Positions 33,401 through 45,297 of a DNA stretch of 64,000 bases are shown here, in pieces. Position numbers and translations under genes: made by a program. This DNA is from Fasciolopsis buskii. Its lineage: Eukaryota; Platyhelminthes; Trematoda; Plagiorchiida; Fasciolidae. Numbering within the stretch: position 1 is the stretch's first letter; each line of letters begins with the position of its first letter. Under the pieces are notes generated by a model. It worked only from the letters and a program-made list of their open reading frames with translations, ran no database searches and was not told the DNA's origin. The stretch is from the NCBI GenBank assembly GCA_008360955.1, contig LUCM01006555.1, positions 35,161-99,160 of the forward strand. Reading direction: 5' to 3'.

Positions 33401-34735
33401 TGGTGAATTCCCATACCAGACTGATTCAATAAGGAAAAATTGTTGGTCTTCAAAGAACGTTCGGAAAAGTCTGGTTTTTGAAAACATTCTGACCGCTCCT
33501 TAATGGGCATGAAACCGATTTGTCACCATTAGTGTCATTTGCTTGTTGGAATTAGGCCGGATACCGTCCCGAATAGACAGGTGGTTTCGATCGATCCGAG
33601 GCTTCTGGAAAAGCATTTCTCGCTTGCAGACAATATCGATTTATTAGTGCGAAGTGAGCCGTACTTTTGTTGACTACAGGCAGGTATCACCTCGAAGCTG
33701 TCTACCCAGTCGGTTTTTAGATGTTCCTTCTTCTAAATGTCATAAATCTGACTGATCACCACTTGACGATCTTCATCAATCAGGCTATCAATAAAGTTTG
33801 TCTTCAGCAGCTGAAAATCCTGCCTAATTTAATCCTTTGGCAACTGAGTTTGTTTGTTGTTGATAGGTGATAAAACAGCCACCAATTTTCCAGGCTTACA
33901 TGTCGTAAACTGCGCACTAGTCAGTTTTCATTGCTTGTTGACACACGGTCCTATGAAGAATTCAAGACAATGAAAGAAAAGGTGTTGTCTCCCCAAAAAA
34001 CAAGTTGAAATGTTTTAGCGTTGCTGAGTGTGTTCAGGTAACGGTGAATTCGAAGCAGTTCAAACCAATTTAGCTTCTGTCCAATTCGCTTACATTTTCA
34101 TCAGTTTCATTCTAACATGTACGATCAGAATGATTTCTTTTCGCAAATTGCTCCTCAGATTGTACTAGGCAAATGAAGTTGGAATGATATCCGTGTTACA
34201 CAAACGAACACGTATCGATGATATAGTGTATCACAAATGCTGCAGTCCTAAAATGGGTATATTTCCATTGTAAGTTTTGACCATGCCGGTCAGATGAATA
34301 GGTATAAAGTGCTATAATTTACAATTAACCACACTGAACCAAATGTTCTTTATGTGAAAACCGTATTTCTAGTGAAGGACTTCATTGAATCCTTCGGAAA
34401 GAGTCCAGTTCGATTATTGTGTTGATCAATCAAGTATTTGTGTTATGGAAAATCTCAGTCTTGTTCAGACAACGAGATTATTACCAGAGCTAAAGGGCTG
34501 AGATTTTAAGGTCGTCTGGTTTGTTTGCGAAATATGAAGCATCTGGTCACGAGAGCTAAGCAAAACTAAAATTAATAATATATGGTCCAGAATGATAATG
34601 CGTTACAGGCGTTGTGATGTCTCTATTTCTATCATGCTATCGGGAAGTCAGCGATTGAACAATTATCCTCGCGTCACCGTTATCCGTCTGCATTCCCAGG
34701 GAGCACACAGGGAATTTTGCTATAATGATATTTTT
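30481..34735. other. No gene recognised
   Basis: Over 4 kb with short frames only. A possible KRWLGHV-type RTE scrap lies on the minus strand at about 30900-30925. An AATAAA-like signal occurs near 32380 with pyrimidine- and C-rich DNA at 32410-32440, which could be LTR debris. Nothing here supports a firm call. Confidence 0.35.
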
Positions 34736-34739
34736 ACGT

Positions 34740-34875
34740 TTACGCTTCCATAGAATCTGCGCAAATTCTGAGTGGCTTGACTTCATTTTGCAACTCTACA
34801 CAGTTATCACAATGCCCTGAGTTGGCCTCTGAACTAATAATGAAAGTGCAGCGGAAGCAATCTCCAGTTTCACTT
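34740..34875 (-). CDS. Candidate terminal exon, small Cys-rich peptide
   Basis: After a TATTTTGCAG acceptor, the minus strand reads SETGDCFRCTFIISSEANSG then HCDNCVELQNEVKPLRI and ends at a TAA. Two Cys-x-x-Cys pairs about 17 residues apart resemble a zinc-ribbon-like knuckle. No upstream exon or homologue was recognised and the frame is short (45 codons), so chance is a real alternative. Confidence 0.22.
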
Positions 34876-35312
34876 CTGCAAAATACATCTAATCCCTTCT
34901 CAAAATAGCGATCAAGAATCACATGATACACCTTGTATCTTGCGCAATATCTATATTAGATGCAAGGTAGTCTTGTATGATCATTCAGATGGTGTGTAAT
35001 TGCTTTTTTGGCATTACGCTGATCCCATTTGTGTCGACTCTGTAAGCGTCCGTCATTTTTTGGCAGGTTGTATAAAATACATGGCTAGCAAACTGGCGAA
35101 GACTAGTCATAGTCTTTTACAGGTCGTGGAACTGTTCGTTAAGTATTCATCCTCTGACATTCACCAGCACTTCGTTGTGCCAGCGGTCTTTGTGTTCTGA
35201 GAGATCCCTGTGTCCCTAAAAGCTCTCCTATAAGACTTCTCTATGACAATGCTGGGTTGGGTTTTTGGCCACCAGTTCTTATCCTTCACACTGCCTAGTG
35301 GAGTTATTCAGT

Positions 35313-35525
35313 TTATTTTGCTTTGGCTGACTGCTCCTCGGATTCCACCCTCAGCGCACAAAGCACAAATCCTCCAGTTAACCTTGCGTTTGCAGAGCAC
35401 GAGACTTGAGTTTCGCTCTTAGTAGAGCTCATCAATGGTACATATAACTCGTCGCACCAAGGGTTTGGATCCAGGCTCTTTAGCATGGAATGCGCGTTTG
35501 TTACCACTATGCTGCCTATCCCCTT
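35313..35525 (-). mobile_element. tRNA-derived SINE with embedded hammerhead-like fold
   Basis: On the minus strand a tRNA-like head (GGCAGCATAGTGGTAAC...) carries an A-box-like TAGTGGTAACA near 35500-35510 and a B-box-like GGATCCAAACC at 35462-35472, the spacing of an RNA polymerase III internal promoter. The body continues with a hammerhead-like core (separate entry) and ends in a purine- and A-rich tail (CAAAGCAAAATAAAC) near 35313. This is the architecture of the Smalpha SINE of schistosomes, in which a tRNA-like promoter transcribes a hammerhead. Only one copy is visible in the window. Confidence 0.65.
35397..35441 (-). ncRNA. Hammerhead ribozyme-like fold (type I) in the SINE
   Basis: The 45-nt minus-strand order is GTACCA (stem I 5'), TTGATGA (core box), GCTCT-ACTA-AGAGC (perfect 5-bp stem II), GAAA, CTCAAG (short stem III with the A15.1-U16.1 closing pair), TC (cleavage site AGUC), TCGTGC (stem I 3', five of six positions pair). 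All conserved core positions are present except C3, which is T. C3 pairs with G8 in the catalytic core, so this copy is probably inactive, a fossil of an active family member. Confidence 0.6.
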
Positions 35526-35530
35526 AAAGG

Positions 35531-38500
35531 TGGTTCGAATTCTTGAGTAAAGCTTGTTCCAGTGAAGTCCTCAATGACACAGCAATGCCCGACAGCTTCG
35601 AAGTTAGTTTACCATATAGAACGATAAACGTCAAACCACAGGTTCTCACAGCTGCCTGGATGCGAAATAGACCGCCTGGTATCGTGAACTAAATGATATT
35701 CACATAGATCGCCACCCGACACCTAAGGCCGATTAATCATCGTGCCAAGTAGAAATAGCATAATATACCGACTTCTAGAATCAGAAGTACGTCCCAGTGT
35801 TCAACTATATGGTTTGATCAACCCAGGGTGGGTTATTCAAATGAAAAAGCCCAGCTGACTTTTGCTGACTCCAACAGAATCATATAACGATCATTTTCCA
35901 TAAGGAAGTCCGCAATTTTCTTGTAGTGATCCGTCTCATACAGCTCGGAAATCGAGAATTATGTTAAAAGTCCGTCGAAGGCGCTCGAAATCCGGATTTA
36001 TTTGGCCAGTGGAGCTTGCAACAGATCACCAAAGCTACCTAAACTAACATACGCACATATGAATAAATACATCAGTGCTGCTTAAAATGCGCTAATTATT
36101 TTAATACCGATTACTGAAAAGTGTTGCAGTTTACTTTTCATCTTCTGATAGTCCTAATCATATTTTTTATGGATGATATCGAACGCTGAGTTCATTCCCA
36201 TGGATGCCCTTCTGGGCGTGCTGACCTAATTGTTTCAGACAAAGACCTATTATATAACTGTCAGCTAGAATCATGGCAAAAACGGGTTTGTATGTCGATA
36301 TAATTCAATTTTGGTACTGGATGCCACACGTTCAAGATCAACCATGCGGTCAAAATCACTCCTAAGCTTACGGTCTCTGTGAATCGGGAAGACTACAGTC
36401 GAGTGCGCCCACACATTGAAGATGTCACACCTACTGGTTCCTAGTGTGAAGCCAAGCTCAGCGATTAAAACCTGAAAACCTCACAGACTGATATGCAGCC
36501 ATTAATAACTTTCAATATAAATACAACGTACATCTTCTTTCAAAACTAACACAATAGGTCCCGTACATAGATGGTAGAATCATATTTGAACTATTATGAC
36601 TTGGCGCGCGGTGGTGAGCCTGTGCAACAGTTTTGTGATCTGTTGACGTGCAGATATGCTGGAAAGTTATCCTCTGTCTCATTTTGCCACCGTCAACCAA
36701 CCCAAACCCTGAGGCCATTGAGAACCCATAGGAAGAAAAAAATAATTATTTGCAAAACAAAGTAGAACGCGTACTGTTATGAGTGCACTATCGATTCACA
36801 GTTTATCAATGCCTCTGTCATCTAGCCAAGCAGTCTCCTAAATCAACCGTGAAGTCATTTCCTATCTCATGTGCTAGTGCGTGGGAGACACATAATATCC
36901 TCACTTCAGAACACGGAATGTGTCGTGGAAAAGTCTCGGTATCGATTACGGAATACGGCCAAATGAAGCGAACCTTAAGGTAGGGCCGACTTTCGCCAGC
37001 ACGAAGTTGCAAAAAAACTCAACCTATTCTGCTTAAACAACCTGCTACTTTCCCGGTACACATGGTATGAACGTTGTTTTGGATAAGATGTAAGTCCCTA
37101 GTAATTTCTACTTTTTTCGGAATTCACGATGTATTTTCATCATTTACGGTGACGAATTTTCCACTTTAACTATGTATATTTGAGATTTCTGTTCTCAAAC
37201 TTTTGAGTTCTATTGTCTTGCGAAAACGCCTCGTTTTTTTGAAGAATCACCTAATCCATAATTTTTCAAAACCATCAAGTAGACTGACTTCGTAGGCCTT
37301 TGTGTACAGTGATATGCTTTTCCTATTCGGCTAAAATGGAAGTTTAACATGTGAGTGGTTACATCGTGAGGACAATAATAGTTAGTAACACCACGTCGAC
37401 TTCAAATATGAACGGCCAAACAATCTAACGCCCGGATCAACGCTGACAGACGGTAATTCCCCCCGGGCAGAAACCATATTTGTAAGTTTTATTGTAAGTG
37501 TTTGCCATAATTGCAATCGGATTTGTTACTGAGAACAAATTTGAAATCATTCGTAGCAATATAATGTTTTGCTTCTGCCTTCATCCCGAAGAATGCGGAC
37601 CATTTGACGAAGTGGTGGTATATATTTTGATCCAGTTAACTATCGTCCTCAGTTCAAGCATTCTCTATTAGCCCAACGAGCCTGTAACTTGAAATGGCCG
37701 AAGAGGTTTCCTTCACCGGGTTGTGATCGTGCATTTTAATTTGAAGGAACTAATACCTACCATAATAGAAAATGAAATAGATGTAAACTGGATACTCTTA
37801 CTAGCGTTGCTCTCCTGGAAACAAGTTTGTAAATAGCACACTCAAATCAAAGGGATCTTTTTCTTGATCGCATTTTTGACTTTGGCCACTAGTCCCATAT
37901 TAGATAGAAGCATTTTGGTTTCGGACGTAAATGGTTGCATTTGCACATTTGCTAGTAATCTATATCAGAAATGTTTACGTCAAACGTCGATTTCTGCTAT
38001 TTGTTTGCTGGTAGTAATAAGTGAGGGCAGAACCTGTTAAACTTTGACTACTTTTGTATTCACTGCTATGTTTATTTTCATCAATCCAAGCAGTCAGAGT
38101 TTACCGCCATACTCCCACAATTGACACCGTATTAAGGTAGTCCATCTGTTAATAACAATTCCGCTTTTAGGGTTTGCTACATAAACCACTCAGAAGTTAC
38201 CATATGTAGCAATATCCAGTGAACTTTTCATTTTCACTGTTGCTTCGGCAGTTGATCATTTTACACCGATTATCTAGAACGCCCCTGGATCTTGCAACAA
38301 AATGTCGGCATCTTAACCAATTTCTAATATTCCATCGTACTGTTTTGTTTTATTAAATCAAAATGTAAACGTTCATCGGTGATGTCCGGCAGTGGAAACT
38401 ATTCCTGATAGTTCAATAACGTTCGGTAACGGACTTCCGAATAGTCAGCCATACAGAGAATTTGTGAAATAGGTGTCGTGCTTATCGCGCACTATATACT

Positions 38501-39690
38501 CTGTATATACTGTATACACCGATGTCGTTTTCAGCTAGCCTTTACCGAGAATACAGTTTAATTTTGGGTATATTCCTACTGAGACAGAAAGGAATGAGAA
38601 TGTCGGTGTCCGTTAGTTCGTTTTCTTATCAACAGTCAAGGTGAGTGGTTTAGTTCAAATTGCGCACTTGCCTCAGCGTATGAAGCTCTGCTGATTTATT
38701 TAATCTCTTTATATCATTTTTCAAGTATGACACATTCTTCATGTATTTCGAATGTTATACTTTGAAAGAGAATTTCTTCAGGCCGTAAGTTCACTTTTCT
38801 ACAAAAATCACACTTAAATGGGGTAATTGAGTGGAATATTTAGGGTTTTGTAAAATGTGATGAATTTGTCACCAGCCCTTCTTGAACTAGCATGTACTGT
38901 TTGGCCCTTTAGCTAAAATGATCAGAATGAGAATACCGATCATCGAGACCGAACGGGTCGCGAGGGTATTGTCCTTCTGATGTTGTACAGACTGTCTGAT
39001 CATTTCCGTTTTCCACGATGGTTAAAATGGGCCTAATTGTGAAATGTGACAAGTGAATACCTAATAATAAGGAGTTTTACTAAATACGTCTAAGTGAGAG
39101 TCGCGCACAAGATAATCAGGGCTATTTCACCACATTTCTACGCCTGCATGCGGCAGTCTGTTCGACTGTATCAGGTGACTGTACACCCATGTTTAAAAGA
39201 AGTATTGAGTCACCGCGAAACCAAATATATTAGGATGTGGGTTCCAAGAATAATTGTTATCCGTACCAAGCGAACACGTCATTTCCTCAAAAATAAACAA
39301 CCATTTCATCGAGTATACGTCGTATAAATTAACAAAAATTTGACCGAATAATGTGAAGTCCTAAATCTGGCATGATAGAAGAACTGTGCAAGCAATGAGA
39401 ATAGGTTGTCAATTTAGCCCTACCTCAGCAATCGAAACGCTCCCCGCCCTTCGCCACTAGTGTTCCATTCGATCAGTTGGCTGATTTTTTTTGCTTACAT
39501 TTTGTCTCCGTAATTATTAGATGTTTCACTAACTGGAATGACATCATCGCGGCTCCAAGATGAACCTGGATCCATTGTTCACTCCCACAGGTCTGACATT
39601 CGTCTCGAAATGCCAATAGATAACACAATTCTTAAAAACCAACGAATGTAGAGATTGGAGCGTTTTAATATCAACAGCGAAATTCATGCT
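35531..39690. other. No gene recognised
   Basis: About 4 kb of AT-richer DNA with only short frames on either strand. No splice-consistent exons, transposon motifs or structured repeats were recognised. Confidence 0.4.
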
Positions 39691-39694
39691 TACC

Positions 39695-39877
39695 TGCCAA
39701 AATGCACTATGACAATGCGTCATGCACAGCATACTGTTCTTTGGAAGCACATGATCGGTTGCAGAGGCTAGTTGCTGGCTAGGAAGGTAAACTGTGCGTA
39801 ACCCTGAAGCAACATCACGAGTCTGTTGATTGTCGTCATGCACCGATACGCCCTTCAACGAAGAACATTCAATTCTA
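39695..39877 (-). CDS. Candidate internal exon, unknown product
   Basis: A minus-strand frame runs from an acceptor near 39877 (GCATCACAG or the overlapping TAG) to a good donor, TTTTGGCAG|GTAAGC, at 39694. It reads IECSSLKGVSVHDDNQQTRD, VASGLRTVYLPSQQLASATD and SMLCMTHCHSAFWQ. It lies 1.2 kb beyond the ankyrin C-terminal exon on the same strand, so it could be an alternative 3' exon or belong to another gene. The foldback element begins at its acceptor side. No domain recognised. Confidence 0.3.
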
Positions 39878-39878
39878 C

Positions 39879-40042
39879 TGTGATGCATTAAGAAAACACA
39901 AGTTGGCGAACAAGCTCGTTTTCAGTGGTTCGTACTCATGCCATTACATCACTATATATATCTAGACAAAATATTTTCACTATAGGAAGGATTGGAAAAC
40001 GAGCTTGTTCGCCAACTTGTGTTTTCTCAATGTGATGCATTA
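39879..40042. mobile_element. MITE-like foldback with 33-bp perfect inverted repeats
   Basis: Arms 39891-39923 and 39995-40027 are perfect reverse complements (AGAAAACACAAGTTGGCG... and its complement) around a 71-bp AT-rich centre. The direct repeat TGTGATGCATTA occurs immediately left (39879-39890) and three bases right (40031-40042) of the arms, as expected of a target-site duplication. No coding capacity. Confidence 0.7.
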
Positions 40043-40805
40043 GTTAGATAGAAGTGAATAGAACAAAGCCCACCCACTTGCATGCAGGCGTGTCAACAAG
40101 TTTCTTGTTCCTATAATCAGCCTGCAAATTTAATTCGTGTAACGTGACACAATGTGGATGAACACATCCATGCAAACTAATTCACCTACAACGAAAATGA
40201 TGCAATCACCGGTTTTACGTTTGTTTATCAGGTGTTTTCATCGGAAGATTATTTCGTCGTGTTTCTTGACTAGAATGCACATTTTTTGAAAGGCTTGAAA
40301 CGGCATACCATAAGATACAAGAGAAAAAGAGAAGTCACAGTTTCGGCTTCCCAGTGTACGTTGCAAGCAGGCAAGAATTCGATTCACCATGAGCAGCTTT
40401 TAGTTTTTGTAACCTCCAGTTTTCCCCATGAGCTCATACCAACTTCTGAATCAGCATGGGTAAACCGATAGGATTTGAGTCATGAAGAAAATTAGTTCCC
40501 GTCAAATTGTCGTTTTCTGGGCGGAGTTCCCACCCTGGGATAAAAAACATACAATAACAAATGCACGTTCAGAAGCTACAGTCCCAGTTACTAGCAGCAC
40601 AATATCCACATATCTCAATTCCATTTGCATCTATCTACCTTAACAAGGGATGTGCAATGAGCTATTGATTCTCATAATATTATTATGATCAGTTGGATAC
40701 ATTTGCAGAGGTTTGGCTTTGGGGTCACCAGTCCGAATACTGTCTCCAACAGTCAACTTACTCATGTGGTAGCCTTTCCCTTACGGTGGCCACATGCCAT
40801 AAACG

Positions 40806-40806
<1 letters not shown>

Positions 40807-40842
<36 letters not shown>
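40807..40842. repeat. (TA)n microsatellite
   Basis: About 36 bases of alternating TA, in the 3' flank of the ankyrin-like gene. Confidence 0.95.
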
Positions 40843-40844
<2 letters not shown>

Positions 40845-41105
40845 CCTATTAGTAAAACATGCAAATGGGATGTCAAAATGTTATCAGGGAAGGGCGGCTT
40901 TTTGCTTTTACGATGTATATTTTGATGGATTTTCTTGCCTTTTTCGCGTCACGCTGGGTACACGGGTAGGCGGGTGGCACGGGCGACAATAGCTGATTCC
41001 TGACCAGCATCCTCAGCAGCGTCCATCAACGAGAGAATGAAGGCCGGTCGACCAAACTGAAGATTGGATGTTGTTATCGAACGTGCGATGAAACTGCCGG
41101 ATTTT

Positions 41106-41154
41106 TCAGTCACACCCGTGCAACGCTTTGAGGGCATTGGTGATCGAATGCAGA
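41106..41154 (-). CDS. Ankyrin-like gene, putative last coding exon
   Basis: After the acceptor ACGAGCAATAG, the first base completes the phase-2 codon left by the exon at 43443-43509. The reading is LHSITNALKALHGCD then TGA at 41106-41108. A different frame of the same exon is open much further, to a TGA at 40949, reading RSPMPSKRCTGVTEKSGSFI then ARSITTSNLQFGRPAFILSL. That frame would need a phase-1 upstream exon, which I did not find. Both C-termini are possible, through alternative splicing or an unseen exon, so the exact end of the protein is unsettled. Confidence 0.45.
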
Positions 41155-43442
41155 CTATTGCTCGTTGTCTTTAATACCATTTCAAGTTAACTTAAGCCTC
41201 CCGAAATACTGATTTTTACTAGTTGGTCTTGCATACTGGGTGCTGAGATGCGGACACAGTAGTACTCAGTGAAACATGTTTTACGTGTATTTAGTTATAT
41301 GTGTATGCATGTAGCTGTAGCTATCGTCGATTGTCATACATTGCAAAATCACGAAGCATAAACAGGCATCAGTAAATGTCATTAAGTTATTTGCGTGTTA
41401 CCCTTATTATACTGGTTTTCGGACTCGAATATTGGTTGCTATACACGAGTGCCCTTGGTTGTTAAAGTAAACGAATCTGAATACGCAAAGTGAAATCCCA
41501 GTGGAGTGAAAACTTCTATAAACCTATTTAGAACGGTTTTCGAATTTGGTCTAGTTTTTGTCCACAAGCGATAACAGCAACAGCTGTTAGACAAATCACT
41601 TAATTTATCAAAAAATTTTAACTGTAGTTGTGGCTGCAGTCACAAAGTGAAAACAATCATATAATTTTTTAGGATGTTTGAAGTTAACCGAGATTTAGTC
41701 CAATGGTTTCATAAACAGACGAAGTTTCATTTAGAAGGCTCTTGATTTGCGTTAAGATTGACCTAGACGCAAGGCCATTGAAGAGCGCGCCGCTTTAATC
41801 GCCTGTGTCAATGGCGGGAGTGAAACAGTAAGCCAGAAATAGTGAAATATTTCGGTATCACAATATTTGGGGTAAAGATTAAAAAACCTCTATGATTCAT
41901 ATTTTTGTGCTTAATTTTGCTTGAACTTTTAAGCTGAACAAGGCCGCCATTTACATAATATTAGGCGAGTAAACTTTACCAGGTACATGTTTCATATCAG
42001 AAAGTGAACGCTGAGTTGTTTGTATTCCAGTCTCGATTTCGCGACGCAAGTTCTCTTCTTTAATCCTGATGCGGAATAATACTATTATTTCACACGCTGA
42101 CCTCTCGAAAGGCAAGAATATTAGTTAAATTCCTGAGGCGCCGGTGGATGTGCAGGAATGCAATTATCCGACGCAGCAGTGTAAAATGTCGAGGTTGATA
42201 TTTTCATAGCATCTAGTTAGCTAGCAAAAAGGAGGTTTTTAGAGGTAAATTCTTCAGAAATATTTGCCATCTTGTTTTGGTTCACGTTGTTCAACTAGGC
42301 ATGGGTAAAATGAAAGAGGTCTCTTCTACTGATTGAAATAGAATGCAACATAGATAGGTTAACTTTACGGTGACAGAGATGATTCCCTAATTTTAAGAAA
42401 ACCAGCAACATGCAAACGAGAAGCCCCATGTTGTAGTCCACCAGAGCTTAGCAAACTTGTTGTCTTGAGTAGAGTAGTTTTCTTCCAACTTGACGTAAAT
42501 TTGGTTGGAGAAAATCTAGCTCAACTGCATGGTTCGAATAAAAACACCACAGCCTGAATCTTGATGTCGTCCAAGATAGGGTTGACAACCTGGCATGACA
42601 ATTTCTTGAACTAGATGCACAAGAGATGTTAAGTTCGAAATTGGAATACTTCTTGGCGCATGGGTTAGCGATAATTTCAAACTGATTGGGGCCACTTGAG
42701 AATGTCCGAAGGTATACTTCAGAATAATAGCGGACCTATCGAGTACCATTGTTTAGGAATTTCGCACTTCTGGCAACACTCTTTATTATTTCTTGCAGAC
42801 TGGTAAGGTATCGTAGTTGAGATATACAGTTGGTGACTAAAATGGGATATCGGTTTAATTTTTGGTATATGTGCTCAATAAGTAACGTCGAAGCTTACGG
42901 CTTATTATAAAAAGTTTCCGTCACTTCCCGTTAAATAAAAAATACAAACGTATTTTGTTCCCTTCGCTATTGTATCCTTAGGTGGAGAGTTCTCATATGA
43001 TACTTTTTTCATGGGTTTCGGTAGTTCCTATGTGCACACATATATATTTATCTAGAATATTGTAAACAACACATCAAGGTTGGGCAACATGACAAAAGAC
43101 GATGGAAGAAAACCCGTCGGAGAAGGGCTGAATAGACTCGGACGTCAACGGTCAATCACTCCGAATAGCACAAACTGTTCTAGATAAAAGGCACACCGAT
43201 TACCTCCGAGAATATGTCCATGTGTTTCCCCTATGCACAAATAAGTGTTCGTGGTACATCTCCGGAATAAGTTGGTTAATAAATACAAAAGTTTGAGTCG
43301 AACAACGGGAAACGATGCCTTAAAACAGGTGAGGCACTCGGCTACAGGTAGACAGGTTTAGACTACATGAGCTGTCTTTGTTAAAATATGTATACACACG
43401 GGAATGAACGACAGTTGTATGTATTTGAAATTTATTGCTTAC

Positions 43443-43509
43443 GTGTGAGTCGCCGAAGCAAGCAAAGAGTGAGTAGAAAGTGCTACCAGGACCGTGCTTT
43501 CCATACTCC
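43443..43509 (-). CDS. Ankyrin-like gene, small exon after the death domain
   Basis: A 67-nt exon between an ACTGTAG acceptor and the strong donor CACAC|GTAAGC. It joins the previous exon in phase (G+GG = Gly) and reads SMESTVLVALSTHSLLASAT, ending in phase 2. The other two frames are excluded: one has an early stop and the other mismatches phase. It would form the tail following the last helix of the death domain. No motif of its own. Confidence 0.5.
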
Positions 43510-43588
43510 CTACAGTATCTGAAGTTAAAATTTAGGCCGATGTAAAACCTGACAACAGCTCCAGTGCCTAAAAACAGTGCGTGCCTAC

Positions 43589-43631
43589 CTTTGAGATCTA
43601 TTTCACACTCAGTCAAAATGGTGACAAGGGA
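43589..43631 (-). CDS. Ankyrin-like gene, last helix of the death domain
   Basis: A 43-nt micro-exon, TTTATTTAG acceptor and CTCAAAG|GTAGGC donor, starting in phase 0 and ending in phase 1. It encodes SLVTILTECEIDLK, which continues the death-domain exon as ADR-SLVTILTECEIDLK. This parallels the final helix of ankyrin death domains (an L-x-x-x-L-x-x-I-x-R-x-D pattern). Its size makes it easy to miss, but phase and family similarity agree on both sides. Confidence 0.65.
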
Positions 43632-44149
43632 CTAAATAAAACTTGACACAATGCGTTTTCCAGACTAGGGTTTAGCAGAACTCTATCACTATCAAAATTG
43701 ACTATTCTCGTTCGACCACAGATCTTAGTGTAATGTGTCCCAACGGCCTTAGACTTGGTACTGGATAATCGAAAGTGAGCTTGCTCGTCAAACGATATCT
43801 TCAAAATGTGTGCGTTGAGAAATCGTATCAAATTAAACACCCGTCCGTAGTTTCTGAATGATTTTAACTACGGTCATTCAGTTCATCCAGGCCATGTCAG
43901 AACTATTTTCGTACCATTGGGCAAAGGATTTCATTTTTCCCACCAGCTTGCTCACATCAACCATCCAGTCTACGTTCAATCTACCCAAATCGAACGTCAA
44001 TGCTGTATATCATCTAATTAAGTAGAAATTTTTGCGTCATCATACGGTTAGCACATAATCGGTTATTTGGTGAAGCAAGACCAGCTAAATACATTTCGCC
44101 TATTCGATTGTCGAAATGAAAAAAAAACAGGGGAATATCACTGTCTTAC

Positions 44150-44332
44150 ACGATCCGCTGAACCTGGCAACGTTTTGATCCACGAGATGAACATTGCGTA
44201 CGCATAGTCTTCAACTCCGGAAGCCTGCTTTCCGCCAATTGCTTGGATCCGAGTGCGCGGAAGGTTCAGAGCCAGACCTAATCGACGCCATGTGTCACCT
44301 GGAAGTTTTCTCGACAAATCTCTCAAGTATTT
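44150..44332 (-). CDS. Ankyrin-like gene, death-domain core exon
   Basis: A 61-codon exon, phase 0 at both ends (AACACAG acceptor, GATCGT|GTAAGA donor). It encodes KYLRDLSRKLPGDTWRRLGL, ALNLPRTRIQAI and EDYAYAMFISWIKTLPGSAD. The pattern L-x-x-x-L...W-x-x-L(G)-x-x-L-x-(I)-x-x-x-x-I-x-x-I, then a Tyr/Ala helix and W-x-(K)-x-x-x-G, is a canonical death-domain core (helices 1-5). In ankyrins this domain follows ZU5-ZU5-UPA and takes part in intramolecular and partner contacts at the membrane skeleton. Together with the upstream UPA exons it supports an ankyrin (ZU5-UPA-DD) identity over an apoptotic adaptor. UNC5-type receptors share the same domain order, but the upstream sequence fits ankyrin better. 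Confidence 0.75.
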
Positions 44333-45136
44333 CTGTGTTATCGCGTCTGGTTAGAAGAAAAAAATTGACAGCGGAAGTGGATGACTTCCTGTTATGATTT
44401 TTGCGAAAAGTAAGCAGCAAAATGGCAGTAGGAACTGTTTTAAATCCTTTGAGTTATCCGTATTTATTACTGGCTTGGGCTGAAATTTACTTTGAAAGTG
44501 TATTTTACTCTATGAACCATTCTACCAATATTCTGTGTAGACGGTACATCAGTCGATAATTGTAATGTTTTTATTCATCAATTGACACTTATAAGAATTG
44601 TTCTTTGCGCTTAAAATTGCCATAACTTCCAGGTAAACGTAAATCTTAGTGTAAGAATCGACAACAGTGATGCACTATCAAAGTGACAGTCGATACTAAA
44701 TGAGCCGGGCGACTCGCTAGTCCAGTAGGTTTCTATTTTGCGTGGTTTTGATAACCGTTAGCTTAACATCGTAGTGGTAATGGTGTAATGGTTTTGAGGT
44801 GTCACTAGCAGTACTAGCTAGTCGAGAGTTGCAAGACTAAGATCACATGAAGAAGCGAATGAAATAGAAGATAATACATGATGGCCACCTAAAAATCTAA
44901 GTCGGAATTTTGTTGCTTTACCTACCGCCGCGACCACTATTGTCACTTGCTGTTTACAGCGAACTCAGCGTCCATATCGTCGAACCCAAAACCACTTCTT
45001 CTTACTGGAGTGCATCTTTTCTCTGTCATAATCTAGTTATATGCACACATTTCAATTAATACTTGATTCGGAGGACGACATGCGCTTGCATGAATTAAAC
45101 TCTTAATACCTCATCCTAATCGGATTTGGTACTTAC

Positions 45137-45297
45137 CAAGATTAAACAATGTGCTAATGGCTTAATAACACGTTGGACAAAGTCGACAAAGTTTTCTTGC
45201 CAGCCGTTTGCAATACTGTTTGCACACGAAGAACTCTTTAGATGATCCATCGGTAACACTCGCACTCTTGAATCTTTTAAAAAGATCGATTTCCCTA
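45137..45297 (-). CDS. Ankyrin-like gene, linker to death-domain first helix
   Basis: A 161-nt exon, CGTTGCAG acceptor and TTAATCTTG|GTAAGT donor. Two leading bases complete the phase-1 codon of the exon at 45650-45953, and it ends in phase 0 for the death-domain exon. It reads GKSIFLKDSRVRVLPMDHLK, then NGWQENFVDFVQRVIKPLAH and CLIL. The first half is linker; the second half leads into the first death-domain helix. Without this exon the flanking exons do not match in phase, which supports it strongly even though the linker itself is not conserved. Confidence 0.65.

Noticed and set aside
42516..42749. Minus-strand frame of 77 codons between ankyrin-like exons
   Set aside because: No acceptor or donor keeps the phase chain between 43443 and 41154, and there is no recognisable motif.
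44761..44850. Possible tRNA-like SINE head
   Set aside because: A loose A-box-like match (TAGTGGTAATGG) is present, but no acceptable B box or tail could be seen.
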